Source: Phascolomyces articulosus
Taxonomy: Eukaryota; Mucoromycota; Mucoromycetes; Mucorales; Lichtheimiaceae
Direction of reading: 5' to 3'
Assembly (NCBI GenBank): GCA_025677815.1
Contig: JAIXMP010000045.1
Location: 62,001-126,000 of the forward strand
Length of the DNA stretch: 64,000 bases
In this document: positions 35,989 to 47,504 of the stretch, piece by piece
How positions within the stretch are numbered: position 1 is the stretch's first letter
Layout: every line of letters starts with the position of its first letter
Notes under the pieces: generated by a model
What the model saw: only the letters and a program-made list of their open reading frames with translations
The model's database searches: none
What the model was told of the DNA's origin: nothing
Program-made: the position numbers and the translations under genes

Positions 35989-38437
35989 GGTCCTCACAAA
36001 ACCATGGGAATATTTTTATTTTTAACATAAAAGGCATAATGGTGCTAGCTGTTCATAGTAAAAATTGTAGGCAGTGAAAACCCTGGATTTATATGTATTA
36101 TTCTTCTATTATTTCTATATTCTATTTGAATAATACTATTTTATACGTGATGTTTATATGAATGTTTTAGGATGAGCGTTGCTAAGTTTTGGTAATAAAA
36201 TTCAAGTTTGGAAATGTAGGAGAAAGACTAAAAGTGGGCCTGATGTCAGGATAAAACAAATTAATTCACACCATGTCATGGTTTTGGAAATATACAAATT
36301 ATTTGCGCTAAGTTATATAATTTTTGCGCTGATTTTTCATTAAAATCATTGATTTAAGCAGGGAAACGCAGAATTTAGAACCGCAAAATGAACTTTTCTT
36401 GACGCAGATAATTTGGAAAAAACCTGCAAATATATTTATATAATTTATATTAGATTGAGACATAAAAAGCAAAGACAATAATCTACCTGTATTTATCTAA
36501 GTCGTCGTAATGTACGTCTTGATAATCTTTGTCGCTGTGTCGAGGTATGTGTTCTTCCTGCAGCTGGTAACTGTGCTACTTGTTGTTCTTCGGTAGGAAT
36601 GTACGCATCCAGAAGTTCTGACCGAAACAATTGACCTTCAGCACGCAATTCATTTTCCAGTTTCATGATTCCTGGTATACTGATGCGATTTGAATTCAAT
36701 CGTAGTGTTTGGGGAGCAGGATGTGGTTGATGTGATGGAACGGAAATTAAAGAAAGTGGTTCCAAACTAACTTTAATTCCTTGTAATTCTTGATCAGTGT
36801 CATCTCGTGGCTCCTCGTCCATAAATGCATCATATTGTCGAATAATTTTGTCGTCTTGGGTGACAGGATCTTCAATATCTTACACATTTAAACATATGTT
36901 GTGTAATATACAACAGGCATGTATCGTCAGCGCCATCCTTTCGATGTTGATCATATATAGATGCTACCATAAAGGTGTGCTATCGAGTGGTTAATGCACC
37001 AAAGGCATACTCTATGACGATATGATTTGACGAATGTATCTTGTTAATTTTTTTTGAAGTTGATTTGCGGTACTGCGCGGAAATGAGGGGACTACTACAG
37101 TTCGCATCACTGGAAAAGCAGAACCTAACTATAGAAATATTGTTATTTCAGAGATTTCCTTTATACTATATATATATAAATTGAAAATAAATTACCTGCG
37201 ATGATGTATGTACCATCCAAACACATTTGGTAGGTGATGTTGACCAGGTTCGTATACAGAGCACTTGATGTAAAAGCGCGTGCATCATCCACGCGGCCTT
37301 ATTGTATGTTTAGTAAGTTTGTTATATCGTTTTATAGTCATATGGTCAGATTTTTTATCTGACTCACCACATTTTACAAATGTAAAGCGGGTTATAGAGT
37401 TACATACTGCCAATAAGCTGAAAGATGCGTTGTTATTTCGATCATCGAATATATTTCCCCTATTTCCAGGTTTTTGTATAACAACTACACCTTCTATCCA
37501 TTGCGCCAATAACTTTGCTCAACCTTTGCCGACCAGATCCGCCTTTGGTTAGGAATTGATGAGTCATTTCCCTTGTTCTTTGTAAATCGTTCTTCGGCCA
37601 AGTAATTTCCATTTCACCCAATCGTGTCGTGGCCTTGATAAAACGATCAGTAAAGTGGTTCAAAGAACCATCTGTGATGCGCAACGTAGAAGCAACTGAA
37701 CAGAGCCCATAAAGGAAGTTGGCAAAATGCCAGAGCACCACAGCAACTTGGATTTCAACTGGAATTCCTACTAGAAGTCATGCTTCGACCTGTTTACTAG
37801 AAATTTGAAAGCTCTCCTCGTTATTCGATAGTGAGTTTTGAACTGACCATGCTTCTTGGCGGCCGTGTCGCTCAAAGCTAGATGATCAATAGACCACCAT
37901 AGATCAGATTCAAATCTTCTTGGTAGTTGTTGATACATTATTTCGGCAGTCATAAAAATTGAACTTGCACGAAATATTTCATAAAGGATATCATGGTATA
38001 CAAGTCTATGCTTGAAAGCTGATTGGGCAACAATTGGAGCAAGGACAACGAAGGAAATTTGATCGATGAGTTGCATATAGTAACGACGTTTCTCAAGCAT
38101 TTCTTCTTCGTGTTCCTACAAACGCTCAATTGTCACATTGTATCAAAGTCTTTGCTTTAAAATTGCGTTAAATGCAGTAATGTTTGATAACGACATCAAG
38201 TAAGTTGAATCGGTAGGTAGATCTTCTCCAATTCGAATACGATTGCTCATTTTGTTTGATAAATAAAACGCGAAAAAAGGTACGCGAACTAAAAAGTTTC
38301 GCGTTTGACGCAGTTTAAACTTTTTAAGGTCACAGACATGTTTTCTTATTCCGTTTTCAGTAATAACATTTTTACTAAAAAAGTTAAAAATAAAATCCCT
38401 ATGGTTTTATTTGCGAACTTGTGAGAACTTGTGAGGA
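35989..38437 (-). mobile_element. Decayed PIF/Harbinger DNA transposon with terminal inverted repeats
   Basis: A 2.45 kb unit. The left end (35989-36025) reads GGTCCTCACAAAACCATGGG and then a T-rich part ending TTTTTAAC. The right end (38382-38437), read on the minus strand, starts GTCCTCACAAGTTCTCACAA and continues to AAACCATAGGG and TTTTATTTTTAAC. These align as imperfect inverted repeats, the right one having extra CTCACAAG units. Between them lies a broken transposase gene. An exact 30 bp direct repeat flanks the unit (35934-35963 and 38458-38487). It is non-autonomous now. Confidence 0.72.
36490..38250 (-). pseudogene. HARBI1-like transposase pseudogene
   Basis: Fragments of a Harbinger nuclease in several frames on the minus strand. 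From 38250 comes MSNRIRIGEDLPTDST; then MLEKRRYYMQLIDQISFVVL near 38100; CGESDKKSDHMTIKR near 37370; LDGTYIIAG near 37200; HIVIEYAFGALTTR near 37000, matching the family's VIE(N/R)AFGxLKGR; and HACCILHNIC near 36910, matching the C-terminal CxLHN motif. The remainder, down to 36493, is an Arg-rich tail. Stops and frameshifts separate the pieces, so no functional protein can be made. Confidence 0.75.
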
Positions 38438-38569
38438 CTTGTGAGGAGCTACTCCCACATTTCCTTTTATATTCTTATCACTCCCCCCTTTTTTTATAGA
38501 CGTAGTTACTTATTACGCTTTTTGTATATCATATTAGATGACTAAAATGTTTATGTCTATCACTTATAT

Positions 38570-39960
38570 ATTTAAATATTTAAATTGATATTAAAAGAAA
38601 TATTCTCTTTTGATGTAGCAGAGAACACACCAGAAAGTACTTCACTAATGCGTTCACCAGAGGCATTTGAAGCATTGGTGTTGATGGATGGACTGGTAGC
38701 AACACTTCCAGTTTTAGCAGATTGCCTAACAACAACTTTCTTAGTTTGACGTGTATTGGAATTCTGATAAACCGATTGGCTTTCTTCTGTTCGAACACTC
38801 TTCAAGCTTTGAGTATGTTGGATTAAACTTGTACTTGAGCTGGAAGAAGCTTCGACAGATCAGTCAAAAGTACTTCTGTCTGAATTCTTTGCTCCGTCGT
38901 CAACAGCTTATATTTATGCAATGCATCAGTGCTACGATGCCCTATAAAAATAAACATGAATAAGAATAAGAATACCCATAAGAATATGTATAAAACAATA
39001 AAAATGAGATAATTTACTAGTTGATTCCATAATGAGTTGCTCAACTCCGGCAGCAAACAATCTTGTGGCATTAGTTTCCCTCAAGAAGTGGTTTGTAATT
39101 CTCTTGGAATCAATTCCAACATATTTGCACCCATCTTGCAAGAATTTACCAAGTGAATTTTTACCAATGTATTGACCTGAGAATGTAAATCTTCCTTTTC
39201 TATACGGTTGAAGATAGAGTTCTGTAGCCTCATGGACAAATACTTATTTAAATCAGCAACTGTTGCCACATTGGGTCCACTGTAGGCATCCGGACGGATC
39301 AAAGCTGTATGTGCTTCACGATTTTCACACTTTTTTTTTCCTTCCGTCATTATTGTTTTTCGGTTGTAAAAACAATTTGGTATGCAGGAAGGCCAACTCC
39401 TCCTTCTTTATCGCGTGATTTGGTTTTTTCGAGCATATCAGCTGTCATAATGCTGTGCTAATCACCACGCAAAGTACCAAGCAAGTCAATCCAATAGCGG
39501 ACACCTCGAACAAGTCCCACAGCAACATCCAGAGAGTAGCCTTCAGAAGACGACAATCGCCTTTCTTCCTTCGACAACGTCTTCATCTTCCCATCAACCA
39601 ATTTGCACAACTGTCCAAAACCAACATCTGACATTACATTCAAAGATTCTTCTTGAATATAATTATCCCTCAAATACCGAGAAATCGCAGAGAAACAGTT
39701 GTCAATATTATTGATCTTAAATTCACTACCATCCAAATTACGCAAACCGGTGAAAAAGAACGAAAGATGACTCTTTAATTCTTCAATTGACATCCCAAGC
39801 ATGTCTTTTGAGACACCTTGATCTTAGCGATACTGATTAAATCTGTTGAGCCACGTTTTCTTATTATGATCGGTATTGGCAGCGCGTGCTGCTTGCTCCA
39901 TCTCAAGACCCTGTTCATCAGAAATACCACCCCACATTAATTCTTCATCTAGTGGACATC
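38570..39960 (-). pseudogene. Crypton-like tyrosine recombinase relic (DUF3504 type)
   Basis: On the minus strand from about 39960: DEELMWGGISDEQGLE, a stop near 39829, then GMSIEELKSHLSFFFTG..INNIDNCFSAISRYLRD, then LRGD, a stop and HSIMTADMLEK, and after a frameshift YLQPYRKGRFTFSGQYIG. The catalytic core reads TNHFLRETNATRLFAAGVE and, across an apparent intron, GHRSTDALHKYKLL. The HxxR, GHRS and Y spacing is that of the tyrosine recombinase domain found in Cryptons and in host genes derived from them (ZMYM2, QRICH1, KCTD1 type). At least two in-frame stops and one frameshift show decay. The segment is adjacent to the Harbinger relic and on the same strand. Confidence 0.75.
38570..39960 (-). 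mobile_element. Crypton-like element remnant (bounds uncertain)
   Basis: Cryptons carry a single recombinase gene and no terminal inverted repeats, so the edges cannot be set from sequence. The bounds given are those of the recognisable recombinase pieces. The neighbouring inverted repeat at 40280-40383 may or may not belong to it. Confidence 0.5.
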
Positions 39961-40279
39961 AGTCATTATTCAAAAAACCCACTTATTTCAAGACAAACTA
40001 GCTCAAATTTTGATTGTCCACAATAATAATAGCAATAATAATAGTAATAGTAACAGCAAGTTAACGCGTGAGATAACTAATACATGTGTGACATAAAAAA
40101 TCCTAATAGTCAAACAGGGTACTAGCCGGTCCTTGTCACTTGTAACACCTATTTATTGCTACTTTTTGAATCACTTTTTTGTCAATGGGAAATAATGTTT
40201 CTAATTGAAATAATAACATGACCCAAATGATTCGGTTTACAACTATAATGGGATATTTAGTGGCTATAAATTGCAGGTT

Positions 40280-40383
40280 TTTCCCTACGATTTCGTGGTT
40301 GGTTTTTTTCAATTTGGCGTTAGAAATCATAAAAATTTCCAACGCCAAATTGAAAAAAAACCAACCACGAAATCATAGGGAAA
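40280..40383. repeat. Long near-perfect inverted repeat (foldback)
   Basis: Two arms of about 47 bp (40280-40326 and 40336-40383) around a loop of about 9 bases. They differ only at two bases and one T in a T-run. A transcript through it would form a long hairpin. It may be a minimal foldback element. Confidence 0.85.
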
Positions 40384-40395
40384 GACATGTATATG

Positions 40396-40560
40396 GCTCG
40401 TAGTACAGCAGAAATGAAGATGAGCCATGACTTTGAAAGTGAGCCACAAAATGGAATTGGGCCAAAATTGTGTCGGCTGGATGAAAATGGGCTACAATTT
40501 GATATTGAGCTATGTCGAATGGATTTAAGCTACCTAATAATAAAAATGAATGTGGCCCAC
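40396..40560 (+). repeat. Degenerate short repeats of a GAGCCA/GGGCTA motif
   Basis: Variants of (G/A)(G/A)GC(C/T)A recur roughly every 16-20 bases (near 40422, 40441, 40459, 40489, 40507, 40527, 40555). The spacing is loose. It could be a worn tandem array; no coding sense is apparent. Confidence 0.35.
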
Positions 40561-40841
40561 ATGAAACACAATATTAGTTTATTCTATCTACATAATAAAC
40601 TAGATATCATATATAGACTGAATGAATGAAGCGATGTGCTTCATTAAAAAAGTATAGCTTCTTTTTAATAAAGATCTGATCTGAACGGTACACTCAGCCA
40701 GACTAATATTGCTATGTAATTTTTTGCTGGACATATAGTTATCGTCTCTTGCTTATGTCAACATACTAATTAGCTTAAAAGATCGTTTTCAATTGACAGG
40801 TGAAGCACAAGAGAAGGGGTTTAAAAATGTCACTGCACTTT

Positions 40842-40985
40842 TATTTATGAATCCTTATGTGAAAAAGTGATGGATTCTAAGAAGGGTTCTTAAGAATCCA
40901 TATGAGAATCCTCTCATGGTAATTCTTAAATGAAAACTTTAATTCCGTAAGAATCCTTCACTTTTTACATAAGGATTCTTAAATG
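40842..40985. mobile_element. MITE with about 36 bp terminal inverted repeats
   Basis: The left arm (40842-40878) starts TATTTATGAATCCTTATG and includes AAAAAGTGA and GGATTCT. The right arm (40950-40985) is its near-perfect complement, ending GGATTCTTAAATG. The inside is also rich in GAATCC/GGATTC. No protein is coded. A shortened relative lies at 41171-41220. Confidence 0.7.
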
Positions 40986-41170
40986 CAATGAAGCAATATA
41001 TATTGGTGGGGATCTCTTCCAAAATTGTCTACGTGCATCTTTTTTTTAATACATTGCATTTGTGGACCTAGTCTAACATTTGACATTGTGCAGTATGTAT
41101 ATGTATATAGTCCAATATATATGGTAATGAAATATACATATCCTAATTTATTAATAATAGTAAATGGTGC

Positions 41171-41220
41171 TTTGATTCTTAAGGATCCTTTACTTTTTTA
41201 TATGAGGATCCTAAATAAAG
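41171..41220. mobile_element. Shortened relative of the 40842 MITE
   Basis: Carries TTAAGGATCC and GGATCCTAAATAAAGC in palindromic order with a T-run between, the same pattern as the arms of the MITE 200 bp away. It forms the last codons and the stop of the gene at 41179-43239. Confidence 0.55.
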
Positions 41221-43239
41221 CGCAGTACTAAGATTTTCAAAAAGAAGTAGGAATATCCAACCATCCAAGTTTGATAATGGATAAAGAGCTTCATGTTCAA
41301 TAGTGCATAAAAAGAAAGTTGTATATGTGCCTAATAAAGAAAAATGTATGATTAGTCAATACATGCATCATGCCAAAATTCTTCAACTTATTATATATTG
41401 ATCGAGTAGCTTATTACTTACCAATGGTTTGAACTGCAATAGTACATTTTATGTCATTTTTATCCAATGCTGCCTTACAAAATAGTGCCAAACGAAGCGT
41501 GTCAGTATGATGGGTGAGTGGATACTTCTTCGACGCATCGATTGTCTTGACTTCGACAAATCCACGAGCATAGACATTTTGTAATTGATATATTATATTC
41601 ATACCACCATCTGGTCATCCATTGTCGTTAACATTATCATCATTTATATTACTTAGTTTTTTTTTTATTTAACTTAAAGTAATAATAGAAATCTTTGTTC
41701 AGCAATCGTACGCATAACCTCAGCTTCCCACCTCCCTCCTTCAGCATTACTTACCACCTAATACGTTGATTTTTGTCTAGTTCATGGAAAATCAGGCTCA
41801 GAACAGGATCTAAATAATTGGTGATCAGTTAGTTTCCTTTATAATGTAATTTTTTCTGTCTTAGATAATTTATCAATACTAATGCTGAATTTCATTAGTA
41901 TAATGTTATTTTCAAATGGAGTATGAGGTATGGGATTTGTAGCTAATTACCAATTGATCAGTATCTTCAGAATTTGGATATTGTAGTTACTCACTCGGTC
42001 CATTATGTTAGCCAGAAGAATATGAGCTTTGGCATGATTCATTTTTTTATCACCTTCCTTTAATTGCTATATATAGAAAAACCAGTAAGTATTTCTTCTT
42101 TTTTTTCTTTTTTTTTTTTTTTTGGCGTCATCTGCCAACTTACATTAATAATTTCTTTGATTTCAGCATATAATGTTGTATCGAATGAGATTTCCTTAGT
42201 AAAATGCTTGTTTTTTAATGCGGTATAATAATCATCCAAAGTGTTAGCGTCGAAAATTTCAACCATATCATCATCATTAGTGTTAGGAGAAAGCAGCATG
42301 GTGTGACACAACGACCTAAAATTAAGTTTGATCTATTTCTTTTTTTTTTTTCCAAATCAAACCATAACTTACAAAACTTTCTGGAGATCTGTTGATACAT
42401 GTAAATTGAGTCTATTGACAATATCTAATAACTTTGTTTTGTATTGATACCAGTGATACGTTATATCGAAATGCGTATTGAACTTAAGGTGAAGTTTGGG
42501 AAATTCACCAATGGTATGTAATGGTGTATGCCATTACGACGACATACAATCCATAAGGTCGTTGATTGGCACAGCATCCGAGGATATCAAGAATAGATAA
42601 TAGATGGATGAACGCATAGTTGTATATAGAAATATAAGAATATTAGATACCCTAGATAGAAATGTAGATCATTTATATCAGTGTAGACGTAGTAATTAGC
42701 CTCTTATATATAAAAAGAGGGATTTTGCCAGTCAAGATCCCATTATCGTCTTATTATCATATATCACGGTTTCTATCTTTCTCTCTATCTCTTTATTATT
42801 CATATTCGCACTTCCTCACATTGTTCAGAAGAACCCGATTGCAGGTATACAATGTTGGACCTGCGCTATTACAGGTAGTATTTTGGCTTGTACCATATGA
42901 TAGTAATTTGATATCAATATTAGCCAACATTATTAAATATTAAGTTACTATATTACACATGTTAAGTTAAGTATTATTTTTACTATCACTATTATTATTT
43001 ACCTCGAGTCGTTCACGCATTTCCTCGTTTAGTACTTGTGCTGCAGATTTCAGTAAAGTGGTACCAGCACTCAAACACACTTGTTTTGTTTGGGCATTTC
43101 GAATAACATCGTCCCAATTGATATCATCAACATCTGCTATAGTTGTTCTTCCTTTATGTTGAGCCATTGATTGAATAGTATGAAATTTACGTAAAAAGGC
43201 ACTTTTTGTTTTTGTTGGAGAGGTGAATTGAGCGACCAT
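41179..43239 (-). pseudogene. Uncharacterised protein, PD-(D/E)xK nuclease-like, one in-frame stop
   Basis: I do not recognise a named gene. Seven exons join in phase: 43239-43003, 42482-42373, 42315-42144, 42066-41991, 41809-41755, 41651-41422, 41330-41179 (1,032 nt, a multiple of three). The N-terminal half is helical and charged (TYHWYQYKTKLLDIVNRLNL, NHAKAHILLANIMDR). The C-terminal half holds PDGGMNIIYQLQN followed, about 17 residues on, by GFVEVKTID, then TLRLALFCKAALD and TIGGTYTTFFL. PD followed by ExK at this distance is the signature of the PD-(D/E)xK nuclease fold. Just before PD stands TGA (41617-41615); a CGA (Arg) there would give RPD, as I recall from related Mucorales proteins, so a C-to-T change is likely. 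The protein ends inside a MITE-like fragment. Splice choices in the 41.6-41.8 kb part are uncertain. Confidence 0.5.
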
Positions 43240-44595
43240 TTATCAATAGCAGCATGATTTGATTGTTGTTAAAAAAAGTTTCAAGATTAAGCTATCCGCC
43301 CTTTAAAATGTTTTGGACATAGTCACAAATCTCCAATGTTATTTTACCACGGTGTTAGTTGCTATGGTACTATCTATTTCTAAAATGCTTATATTCTCAC
43401 TTACATTTATTCAAGGTTACCATCGTTATCGCTTCCTGAGAAACCTGTTTGCGCAGTTGGTTTTTTTAAAAGGTGAGTGAGGGCTGTCGGAGTGAACAAC
43501 TGGTAAGATATGCCGAATGCCCTGTAACACAGCAATTTTTTTTAAGCACACTTCTATCAAATTTCTTTCTAAAAAGTAATTTTATAAAGTAATGTGCATA
43601 TCGTTCTTCATCTTTTTTTTTTCGATCTGGGAACCCACTTTCTTAGTTTTGACCAAAATCCCTATATCATAGTGTTAACTATATGATATTATGTTTTTAT
43701 ATTCACCGACAAATGTTTTTAGGGGAAACTTTATTTAATCTTGTCCTACTGGGTTATTGGCATATCTTCCCAAAAGTAAGAAGGCAGCCGTATAGAAAGA
43801 ACAGTCCAGTCAAACGTATACTCATAAAAGTATGATTTTAGGTGTAGAATTGAAATGCGATAACCACCACTGCAGTTTAATACTACTTTTCAATTTTGAC
43901 ACGCGCGTATTTATTATTGCCTGTTGTTAACTATAATAAATGTACGTAACAAAGAACTTAAGTGTTTTTTTTCCTTTATGGATCCATGTCTATCCAATTT
44001 TCCCTCCTATCGTTATTGATTTGATATATACATATTCGCACGTCCATCTCATTCGGCGTCAATACCGAATATTTCATACTATGGGCGTACCAAATCAAAC
44101 TGTATATGTTTTGAATCATTTTGTTTCCTTTTTTTCTATTAACAGTAACCCAAAGAGCGCACAGAAGACCGAGGAAAATCATTATTCCCACCGCGAAGAA
44201 AGAAAAAGGGGGTGTGATTCGAATACAATTTACTATTCATTTTTCTGCAATACTCTACTCGTATATTATAAAAAAAACATCGCTTGAATTAAACTAAATA
44301 AGTGTAAATCAATGCAGCGTTAAAACTATATTTCCTCGATCATGAAAGTTTTTTATTTGTTGAATCTATAGTTCATCTCAGCGGCTCGTCCTTTTAGCGA
44401 AATGAATAAACATGGTTATAGGTATTACCAGCCAATCGCATAAATCGGACGGAACATAGCAGCCAATAAATTTTAGAGTAGAGTATGGGGTTTTTCTGCC
44501 TTGGATCAGACAAAAAATATATATAAGAAACAGGAATAATGTCTGTTTTCGTATCTTTTTTTTTTATTTTTCTCATTACATTATTCTATATACAA
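43240..44595. other. Intergenic, divergent promoters
   Basis: Lies between the start of the PD-(D/E)xK-like gene (minus) and the P450 gene (plus). AT-rich; small open frames without recognisable content. Part may be further worn repeat DNA. Confidence 0.45.
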
Positions 44596-47036
44596 ATGGA
44601 CTTTACAACAATCTCAAATCAAGTATTAAGTTATGCCAAAAACATCAACTTGAACTCTCAACAACAGCAAAGACTTGGTATCGTTACTGCCGCAACAGTT
44701 GTTTCTGTCTATGCATTGTACAAGCAATTTTCCAAAGTACGTAACATATATATTATATGATACGTTTAGCAAAAGATATTCCAGACGGTTTGATTTTCTT
44801 TCCTTTAACAATGGAATAAATGTTCTGCATGTTTTTTTTTATTACATGCAATTAGGGAGCATTTGATGATGGTTGTCCCACCGTGCCTTATACAGACTCT
44901 CTCAAGGGATCAAGTTTAGAATATCGCGAAGATCCTCGTGCCTTTGTTGAAAAATGGACAGAGAAATTAGGTCCTGTCTATCATGTACATATATTTGGAC
45001 GGGTAAGAAAAGAAACTGATTAAATTTCAATGTATTACTACTATAGTGAAAGTAAAAGGGATGGATTTGAATCTTGTTGTTGCTGACCTGTTTCTTATAC
45101 ATACAATTTTTCTTTGTTTTAATATACGGAATATAGATGCATACAGTTGTATCTGGAAAATATGCGCGTGAAGTATTTATGAATGAAGATTTTAGTTTCT
45201 TAGCCGGTACTTTCAAGGTATTAATGTTATATATAAAATGTAGAAGAATTTAGAAAATGAAATATATATATATATATCTGTTAAAATTTACCATTAATAT
45301 TTTCTATCCATATATGTATAGAAATTCGATGTGTTTAGTATGGCAGGTATTTTCGATGGTGAGCTTAGCAATGAAGTTATTCGCAAAACAATTAGCAAGC
45401 ATTTAAATCCGCAATTGAAGCATTACACACCACGTGTAGTAGAAAACGTAAGTTTATATATTCATTATTTAGTTATTGATCGAATGTGTATAATATACCA
45501 CCTGTACATAATAATAATGTATTCTTTTCAAATTCCATTCAATACAATAGCTTGTTTTTGGTTTTGATGAAGTGATGGGTGATGTTACTGGTAAGTTTAA
45601 TTGCTGTTATTTTTACATATGTCTATATCTACTGTCTGTAGTAGATACGTAAACGATACAAATGGTCTGATAGAAGAAATCAAAAATCTCACATTGCACA
45701 TATATACGTACGTAATTATTTTTTTATACAGAACGAAAGGAATTGGATTATATTTTCCCATTGATTCAGCATATGGTCGCACGTGGTAGTGCAACCATTT
45801 TCGTCGGTGAAGAACTGTGTAAAAACAACGATATTATTACCGTTATGCAAAATATTACCACAGACATTGGAAAAATGCATCCTCGTTTCAAACAAACTTG
45901 GTTGACTGGATTCCCTTGGATGATGGGCCTTTATTTCCAATATATCGGTCGATTTTCACCTGAAATCAAACGCCAACGACGCACGATGTTAGACGCCCTC
46001 ATTCCAGAAATCAAAAAACGTGTATCCGAGGCTAAAAACAAACCAAATTGGGAACGACCGGTAAATGATTATTTGTTCATACGGTGTTTATTTGTATATA
46101 TTTTTATAAATATATGTATAACCAATGTTACTAATATAACAGATTGATGAACTCAAATATATATATATATATATAGGACGATATTTTACAAGAACTTCTT
46201 GAAGATTCAGACTTGCCGCTTGGTGACAAGTTATATTCAAGTATCTTGAATCAAATCCTTGTTTTAATTTTTGCTTCGATCCATACGACAAGTGAAAATG
46301 GTACCATTGTTCTGTATCGTTTACTTCAACATCCCGAAGTAACTGAAGAGTTATTAAAGGAACAACAGCAAGTCCTTCAAGAATCAGGTCTTGATCCCAA
46401 CGGAAAAAGCGTCGATGTGTTTACCTGTGATGTCCTCAAGAAAATGCTAAAATTGGATAGTGTTGTTCGTGAATCGTTGCGTTTACGTAATCAATTTTAT
46501 GAGTTGCCCCATACCAATATTCGAAATCATAATGTAGTCTTGAGTAATGGAACCATTATCCCACCAGGTCAGCCATTATTTTTTTTATGACATAAGAAAT
46601 GAAAAAAAAACCAAATGCTAACTTGTATAAATGAAACAATATAATAGATCGAGATGTCTTGATTAATTTGTGGCATAATCATCATCATGGTGAAGGCGAA
46701 GAAAACATAGGAGAATTCAAACCTTTCCGTTTTGTTGATACTCGATATCCAGCAACCAAAGTTGGTGATAATTATTTAGTATTTGGTGAAGGAAAACACG
46801 CATGCCCGTAAGTTTTTATAATTCTCAAGTATTAATGATATTATTTTTATACAATATATTCACTTCTTTATCTTTTATATCGTAGTGGTCGCTGGCTTGC
46901 TATCCAAGAAATCAAAACTATTGTTGCCATGATGATCCGTGAATACAAATTGACTGCACCTGAAGGTGTGGAGTATCCTACAACCGGATCTGGATTACCA
47001 TCTGGCAAGGTGACCATTGAAAAACGTACAATTTAA
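44596..47036 (+). CDS. Cytochrome P450 monooxygenase
   Basis: A haem-thiolate monooxygenase of the fungal microsomal type; 521 aa in nine exons: 44596-44736, 44856-45002, 45137-45217, 45322-45447, 45551-45590, 45732-46060, 46177-46567, 46648-46807, 46886-47036. An N-terminal membrane anchor is visible (LGIVTAATVVSVYALYKQF). The I-helix region reads ILVLIFASIHTTSENG, the K-helix ExxR is in DSVVRESLRLR, and the haem loop is FGEGKHACPGRWLA with the axial Cys. The haem loop resembles fungal P450s of the ent-kaurene-oxidase-like group, but the substrate cannot be told. An in-frame ATG at 44539 would add a hydrophobic 19-residue leader; I prefer 44596, after which the usual anchor follows. No pathway partners lie beside it. 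Confidence 0.9.
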
Positions 47037-47504
47037 GTTTCTATATAAAACATCTGTTCACTTTCCTTTTTTTTTCTTTATATATCCAAAAATAGTCAAA
47101 AGAACAACATATTTCTATTCTTATTTTTATTATATAACCATATGTATCAATCCAATAAAAAAAATATTCTAAATGCTCTTTATTGTTGTTATATGAGATA
47201 ATTAATTAGTAAGTCACCTCAATGTGGAGTAGGAGATTATGCCAGAAATTTCAATTAATACCACGTTTCACAGACTGCTAAGCTTTGTTTATTATTGCTC
47301 AGTTTAATCACTCCGTTTTTTTTTGACACATGTGGCTCATACATAAATATATATTTATAGTAAAAATAAAGTAGTGAAATGATGGTCTTGTTAATGACCG
47401 AGTTATATTTTTATTATTAAAGTGATCATTATAAACAAACGAAAAAAAAAGTTATAAACAAGCAAAAAAAAAAAAGATATAATATTTCCATCCAATCCCA
47501 CTTT
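47037..47504. other. Intergenic between convergent P450 and YOP1 genes
   Basis: 468 bp, AT-rich, both 3' ends. No gene seen. Confidence 0.5.

Noticed and set aside
36493..36822. Separate small host gene encoding an Arg-rich protein
   Set aside because: It continues in phase from the Harbinger C-terminal motif region and lies inside the element's inverted repeats.
44539..44595. Upstream ATG as P450 start
   Set aside because: It adds a second hydrophobic stretch before the normal anchor; possible but less likely than the ATG at 44596.
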